NCBI GenBank assembly: GCA_963802095.1
Contig: CAWDHI010000005.1
Coordinates: 124,001-188,000 of the forward strand
Reading direction: 5' to 3'
Source of the DNA: CAVVEQ01 sp963802095
GTDB lineage: Bacteria > Chloroflexota > Anaerolineae > Anaerolineales > Anaerolineaceae
DNA length: 64,000 nt
Both the position numbers and the translations under genes were made by a program. Below are positions 60,096-64,000 of this stretch, piece by piece. The notes under the pieces are model-generated. The model had not been told where the DNA came from. It saw nothing but the letters and a program-made list of their open reading frames with translations, and made no database searches. Position 1 is the first letter of the stretch. The number at the start of each line of letters is the position of its first letter.

Positions 60096-61439
60096 ATGAA
60101 ACCACCCATTGAAGCAGAAAGCCCAAACAAGCAAAGAAACGCCATGAACGGAAGAACAGCGAGAACTGATTGGCTGCCGGCGCTCGCTGAACGAACCCTC
60201 ACGCATGTTCTACGCATGCAAACCCGGCGCTTCCTGAGCATTCAGCCTTCCAATCTGACCAGGTTGCCTGGTCCTGTTGAAGCCCAAAACTACGTACTTT
60301 ACCTGCACATTCCATTCTGCGAGACACTGTGCCCGTATTGTTCATTCAATAGGTTTGTGTTTGATAAAGATCGGGCACTAGCGTATTTCAAATCCCTGCG
60401 AAGTGAAATGCGCATGGCTGCGGACCTGGGGTACCGTTTTGGGACCATGTACATTGGCGGTGGCACCCCCACAATCCTGCCGGATGAACTGGCGCGCATC
60501 ATTGATGAAGCGGTTGAGTTATTTCCCATTCGCGAAGTATCCTGCGAGACCAACCCTGACCATCTGAATGCATCCGTGATGGAATTATTGAAACACCGGG
60601 TTCAAAGACTTTCGGTGGGGGTGCAAAGTTTTAATGAAGATCTTCTTCTACGGATGGATCGCTGCGGAAAATTCGGAGCCCCCGCGCAGATACAGGAAAG
60701 GATTGGGCGTTATGCCCCGTATTTCACCTGCCTAAACGTGGATATGATCTTCAATTTCCCCACGCAGACCGAGGAGATGCTTCGGGAGGATATTCGCATG
60801 GTCATAGCGAGCGGCGCGCAGCAGGTGACCTATTATCCCCTGATGACCTCGCCTTCAGTAGCTCGATCAATGGCAGCAAGTGTCGGTAAAGTGGATACCC
60901 GCCGGGAACGACGTTTCTTCGAGATCATCAACGAGGAAATGGCGGATGCTTTTACCCCCAGCGCGGCATGGACGTTTCAGCGTGAGGGCAGTGGGTTGAT
61001 CGATGAATACATCATGGATACCCGTGAGTACGTGGGGCTTGGGGCAGGCGCGTTTAGTTATCTAGAAGGGACACTTTTTGTGAATACTTTTTCACTGACT
61101 GATTATGCCGATAGGATAAACGCCGGGAAAATGAGTGTGAGCGGGGAGCAAAAGTATGAAAACTACGCCCGGATGCGTTACGATTTAATGATGGATCTCT
61201 TTGGGCTTGACCTGGAAAAGGATGATTTCCCTATTCAATACGGTATAACCCGGAAGAGGGGACTTTGGCTGGAATTGTTCTTTCTGAATATGGTCGGGGC
61301 GTTCGGCAAGGACTCCTCCCGTCGGTTGACACCTTTCGGGCAATACCTCGCGGTTGTGATCATGCGGGAATTCTTTTCGGGGGTAAACCACCTACGGGAT
61401 CAAGCTCGACAATCCATTTCACCAGATGGCATTGCATAA
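60096..61439 (+). CDS. HemW/coproporphyrinogen III oxidase-like radical SAM protein
   Basis: 447 residues. The 4Fe-4S/S-adenosylmethionine motif is CETLCPYCSF (CxxxCxxC) in YLHIPFC context, followed by GGGTPTILPDEL and VQSFNEDLL, the HemN/HemW pattern. HemW proteins handle heme; HemN oxidatively decarboxylates coproporphyrinogen III without oxygen. Extra N-terminal and C-terminal length (DYADRINAGKMSVSGEQ, LDLEKDDFPIQYGITRKR) fits a HemW-like methyltransferase/oxidase branch rather than HemN. The start is uncertain: ATG 60096 and 60144 both lack a good ribosome site. Confidence 0.87.
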   Translation: MKPPIEAESPNKQRNAMNGRTARTDWLPALAERTLTHVLRMQTRRFLSIQPSNLTRLPGPVEAQNYVLYLHIPFCETLCPYCSFNRFVFDKDRALAYFKSLRSEMRMAADLGYRFGTMYIGGGTPTILPDELARIIDEAVELFPIREVSCETNPDHLNASVMELLKHRVQRLSVGVQSFNEDLLLRMDRCGKFGAPAQIQERIGRYAPYFTCLNVDMIFNFPTQTEEMLREDIRMVIASGAQQVTYYPLMTSPSVARSMAASVGKVDTRRERRFFEIINEEMADAFTPSAAWTFQREGSGLIDEYIMDTREYVGLGAGAFSYLEGTLFVNTFSLTDYADRINAGKMSVSGEQKYENYARMRYDLMMDLFGLDLEKDDFPIQYGITRKRGLWLELFFLNMVGAFGKDSSRRLTPFGQYLAVVIMREFFSGVNHLRDQARQSISPDGIA

Positions 61440-61442
61440 AAT

Positions 61443-61479
61443 AAACCGGTGAGCTGCGCAGGCTGCTCACCGGTTTTTG
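61443..61479 (+). terminator. Intrinsic terminator of the NmrA-OsmC-radical SAM operon
   Basis: AAACCGGTGAGC/GCTCACCGGTTT (12 bp perfect, ten-base loop) followed by TTG. Strong and close to the stop codon. Confidence 0.92.
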
Positions 61480-61491
61480 TAAGGATCTAGC

Positions 61492-61647
61492 TCAGATCAC
61501 GTACCGTCCGGGCAGGTCGGGAACCTGGCGGACGAGATTACGGTAGAACTCCCGCTTGTGTTCGGGAAGCAGGCTCCACCAGATCACCGTGGTGATGGCA
61601 CCGATCAGGATCAGCGAAAACCAGGGAAAATGGGATCTGTTTTTCAT
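61492..61647 (-). CDS. 51-residue membrane protein
   Basis: Too short for usual ORF cut-offs. GAGGAA lies six bases before the ATG. It reads MKNRSHFPWFSLILIGAITT, a single transmembrane helix (residues 8-25), then a basic amphipathic tail (LLPEHKREFYRNLVRQVPDL). It begins 12 bases after the stop of the CrtI-like gene on the same strand and is probably co-translated with it, perhaps as a membrane anchor or partner. No family recognised. Confidence 0.6.
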   Translation of the reverse strand: MKNRSHFPWFSLILIGAITTVIWWSLLPEHKREFYRNLVRQVPDLPGRYVI

Positions 61648-61659
61648 TGGTGTTCCTCT

Positions 61660-63159
61660 TCAGGATTCGTATTTTGCGATCAGGTTGGAGGCGATCATCC
61701 CGGAAGCGATGGTGGTTGGAACACCACCGCCTGGATGGGTGGAGGACCCTGCAAGGTAGAGCCCTGAGATTACCTTCGAACGTGCGGAGGGGCGGAAGAC
61801 TGCCTGGGCTGGCAGATCCTGCTGGAAGGAGTAGATCGCGCCTTCAGGCAGCAGCAGCTTACGCTCAAAATCCAGCGGGGTGACACAATCAGCCGCTACC
61901 ACGTGTTCCTTGAGCCCCGGAATGGCCTTCTTTGAAAGATTTTCAATGGTTCTTTCGATGAAACGGGGTTTTTCTTCATCCCAGGTGGTATCGTTCAAAT
62001 AATACCCGCCTTCAGGGATCACATTAAGGATGTGGCAGCCCTGCGGCGCGAGGGAAGGATCAGTGTGTGTGGACCAGCACACCAGCCCGAAGTTCTTTTT
62101 AGCCAGCTTGCCTTTGCGAATGTATTCAAAATACTGGCGGTTCATTTCATCCGGGGAAACTGCAAAGATGGAATGATGCGCATCCAGAGGTGGCTCGTAA
62201 TCCAGGCCGATATAGACCATGGGTACGGAAATTGAGTATTCATAGCTGCGAAGACCCCTGAGCGCCATGGAGGGCAGGTACTCCGCCCCGATTAATTTCA
62301 AATAAAGCGTTCGGGCGTTGATGTTTGAAACAACTTGCTTGCAAGTGATCGTTGTACCATCCGAAAGGCGCACTCCTTTTACCCGCTGTTTTTCAATAAT
62401 CACGCGGGTTACGTGGGAATTCAACCGGAGTTCCATGCCGAACTTTTCACCCAGCCTCTGAAGAGCAAGTGGGATCTGGATCATTCCCCCCTTGGGGTAA
62501 TAGATTCCTACATGCTCAGTGTAGGGCACCATCGCGTAAGGTCCGGGGACCAGGGCTGGTGGAAGACCGAAATAAAACGCCTGGTAAGCCATGGTCTTCA
62601 GAACCGTTTCGTTCTTAAAATACTTTTCAAGCACACTCTGGTAACTGGTTAGAAAAACGGGTAGAAATTTCATGAAACGTGGATTCTTTTTAATTAACGC
62701 AGCCATATCCTGCAATGTGCTGGCAGGTTCACTGAAAAAAGTGTCCAGGGTCACATCCATCAGGTCTTGCGAGAAAGCACAGAACTCAGCCCAGCGGGCG
62801 CCATCTTCGGGGGATATTCTGCGGATCATTTCACCCGTTTTTTTCACCGAAAGGGGATAGGTGATCTTCTGCCCGTCCTCAAATAGAAAGGACATGATCG
62901 GGTCACAGGAGATCAAGTCCATTTCCTTTTGTAAGGTTGTACCGAGCATTTTAAATACTTTTTCAATCGGTTGGATGATCTCGATGATTGATGCCCCGAC
63001 GTCAAAATGGAAACCGTCTTTTTCGAATGTAGAGCAGCATCCGCCTACCTGCCCGCTCTGTTCCAGCACCAGCACGCGCCGGCCCTGGCGGGCGAGTAAT
63101 GCACCGGCAGAAATCCCCCCCAACCCGCCGCCAATCACGATGACATCATAATCCGGCAT
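61660..63159 (-). CDS. CrtI-like FAD-dependent phytoene-desaturase-family oxidoreductase
   Basis: 499 residues from the ATG at 63159 (GGAGGG upstream); the open extension to 63354 has no start signal. YDVIVIGGGLGGISAGALLA is the FAD-binding loop, EQSGQVGGCCSTFEKDGFHFD the second fold segment, and GLYLAGSSTHPGGGVPTTIASG the C-terminal FAD motif of CrtI/CrtN enzymes and related retinol saturases. It desaturates or isomerises a polyene or similar lipid. No phytoene synthase gene is near, so carotenoid synthesis cannot be asserted. Confidence 0.88.
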   Translation of the reverse strand: MPDYDVIVIGGGLGGISAGALLARQGRRVLVLEQSGQVGGCCSTFEKDGFHFDVGASIIEIIQPIEKVFKMLGTTLQKEMDLISCDPIMSFLFEDGQKITYPLSVKKTGEMIRRISPEDGARWAEFCAFSQDLMDVTLDTFFSEPASTLQDMAALIKKNPRFMKFLPVFLTSYQSVLEKYFKNETVLKTMAYQAFYFGLPPALVPGPYAMVPYTEHVGIYYPKGGMIQIPLALQRLGEKFGMELRLNSHVTRVIIEKQRVKGVRLSDGTTITCKQVVSNINARTLYLKLIGAEYLPSMALRGLRSYEYSISVPMVYIGLDYEPPLDAHHSIFAVSPDEMNRQYFEYIRKGKLAKKNFGLVCWSTHTDPSLAPQGCHILNVIPEGGYYLNDTTWDEEKPRFIERTIENLSKKAIPGLKEHVVAADCVTPLDFERKLLLPEGAIYSFQQDLPAQAVFRPSARSKVISGLYLAGSSTHPGGGVPTTIASGMIASNLIAKYES

Positions 63160-63248
63160 GATTCCCTCCGATAAACCGAAAGTATGAAGATTAAAGCCAA
63201 GAATGATTATATATCCGGGATAAAAACCCGCCAAATGTTTTCCGGGTG

Positions 63249-63695
63249 TTAATTTGGAATCGGTGGTTTGGAACAAAACTCTTTTTGAACGATCTCGATC
63301 TTTGCGCCATTGAGGAAATCGAAGGCTACCGGATCCGGCCGGTAGGATTCGCAATACACCAGGCGGGCGATACCGGAATTAATGAGCACCTTGGAGCAGT
63401 TGATACAGGGAAAGTGGGTGACATAGCAGGTCGCCCCGCGGGAGGAAACGCCGTGCAGGGCAGCCTGGATGATGGCGTTCGTTTCGGCGTGGATGGTGCG
63501 GACGCAGTGCCCATCAACCATCAAATGACCGGCATCGTCGCAGTGAGCCTGCCCGGCTGGGGAACCGTTGAACCCGGTGGTGAGTATACGTTTTTCCAGG
63601 ACGAGCACGCAACCAACGAACGCCCGGTCGCAGGTGGAACGTTCAGAAACAGCGTAAGCGATTTTCAGGAAGTAGGAATCCCAGTCTGGACGCAT
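63249..63695 (-). CDS. dCMP/cytidine deaminase family protein (ComEB-like)
   Basis: 148 residues. The zinc site is complete: HAETNAI (His and catalytic Glu) and PCINCSKVL (two Cys). The N-terminal MRPDWDSYFLKIAYAVSERSTC and the Cys/His-bearing insert CDDAGHLMVDGHC, probably a second structural zinc site, identify dCMP deaminases, which make dUMP for thymidylate synthesis. Single gene; no transformation genes are adjacent. Confidence 0.92.
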   Translation of the reverse strand: MRPDWDSYFLKIAYAVSERSTCDRAFVGCVLVLEKRILTTGFNGSPAGQAHCDDAGHLMVDGHCVRTIHAETNAIIQAALHGVSSRGATCYVTHFPCINCSKVLINSGIARLVYCESYRPDPVAFDFLNGAKIEIVQKEFCSKPPIPN

Positions 63696-63767
63696 TGTAG
63701 CCTCGCCTATAATCAGTGATGGACAGCTTTTGAATAATTATATGATATTCAATAAATTTTGAAATGA

Positions 63768-63959
63768 TTACTTAATACATCCATATTTGAACAATAAGTC
63801 TTTATCGATAATAATTCCTGCTTGTCTGAGAGAACCGCGTATCCTCTGGCGGTCAGACAGGCCTATGGAAAAAGCTGGCAATGATGAATCGGAGGATATT
63901 CCGATCTGATACTGTCCATTTGTATCCAGTTGGATGGGAGGCATATCAATAGTAGTCAT
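63768..63959 (-). CDS. Small uncharacterised protein
   Basis: 63 residues reading MTTIDMPPIQLDTNGQYQIG to LLFKYGCIK. No strong ribosome site precedes the ATG and no family is recognised. AT-rich intergenic DNA lies between it and the deaminase gene. Reported because nothing better fills this end of the window; it may be spurious. Confidence 0.35.
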   Translation of the reverse strand: MTTIDMPPIQLDTNGQYQIGISSDSSLPAFSIGLSDRQRIRGSLRQAGIIIDKDLLFKYGCIK

Positions 63960-64000
63960 GGCGTTATCTTGAAGGCTGGAAATGGGGAATTTTTGGGAAA

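Noticed and set aside
1..64000. CRISPR arrays, insertion sequences, prophage or replication origin
   Set aside because: No regularly spaced repeats, transposase or integrase motifs, phage structural genes or DnaA-box clusters were recognised on either strand.

Overview
The window reads as a fragment of a moderately GC-rich, apparently anaerobic or facultative bacterium. Several traits fit Chloroflexota of the Anaerolineae type: many lipoproteins with Pro/Thr-rich linkers, a DUF3048 lipoprotein, Ser/Thr-kinase/AAA/TPR signalling proteins, a UbiA/MenA-like prenyltransferase and FdrA-type catabolic genes. The taxonomic call is inference only. No rRNA, tRNA, CRISPR array, insertion sequence or phage module was seen.

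Layout. 0-5 kb: tail of an aldehyde dehydrogenase, a two-subunit family I CoA-transferase, a 2-hydroxyacid dehydrogenase, a HAD phosphatase and an MFS exporter. 5-12.4 kb: RRM protein, phosphofructokinase, an AT-rich repeat-bounded segment with a broken lipoprotein gene, a DUF3048 lipoprotein, DUF2085 and DUF4126 membrane proteins, and an ArsR regulator with a VIT/CCC1 metal transporter. 12.4-20.7 kb: DUF402 protein, an orphan ABC ATPase, a prenyltransferase, an L,D-transpeptidase, then an operon of a Na,K-ATPase-like P-type pump and two TrkA/RCK proteins. 20.7-30 kb: a minus-strand signalling operon (GAF-PP2C phosphatase, kinase-AAA-TPR, DUF2807 surface protein, M14 peptidase) divergent from a Crp/Fnr regulator, ferredoxin, DUF438-hemerythrin-PAS protein and cupin. 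30-38 kb: a minus-strand envelope block (three lipoproteins, lactate permease, bactofilin-like membrane protein, DUF1269 and coiled-coil membrane proteins). 38-46.5 kb: threonine aldolase, branched-chain aminotransferase, LmbE deacetylase, SCP2 protein, a phosphatase/nuclease pair and a formate/nitrite channel.

46.5-57.7 kb is one catabolic locus: FdrA, DUF1116, a tandem-domain cyclase/amidohydrolase, a three-subunit molybdenum hydroxylase, CoxG, a 61-residue membrane protein and a UraA-like permease. It looks built to import and open an N-heterocycle such as a purine, a pyrimidine or a related ring. 57.8-64 kb carries an NmrA-like protein, two unknowns, an OsmC-family gene, a HemW-like radical SAM enzyme, a CrtI-like oxidoreductase and a dCMP deaminase.

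Main discovery: the OsmC gene has an in-frame TGA at the position of the family's catalytic Cys. A two-tier hairpin with a GGU apical loop follows it at bacterial SECIS spacing, so it very probably encodes a selenoprotein. Second: the Na,K-ATPase-like pump keeps the ion-binding acids of the animal pump and is translationally coupled to RCK-domain proteins without any TrkH/KtrB pore gene nearby. Third: the FdrA/Mo-hydroxylase locus. A caution: eight genes between 3.7 and 42.7 kb carry frameshifts, mostly of one sign, and a ninth has a stop codon; assembly error and real decay cannot be separated here.
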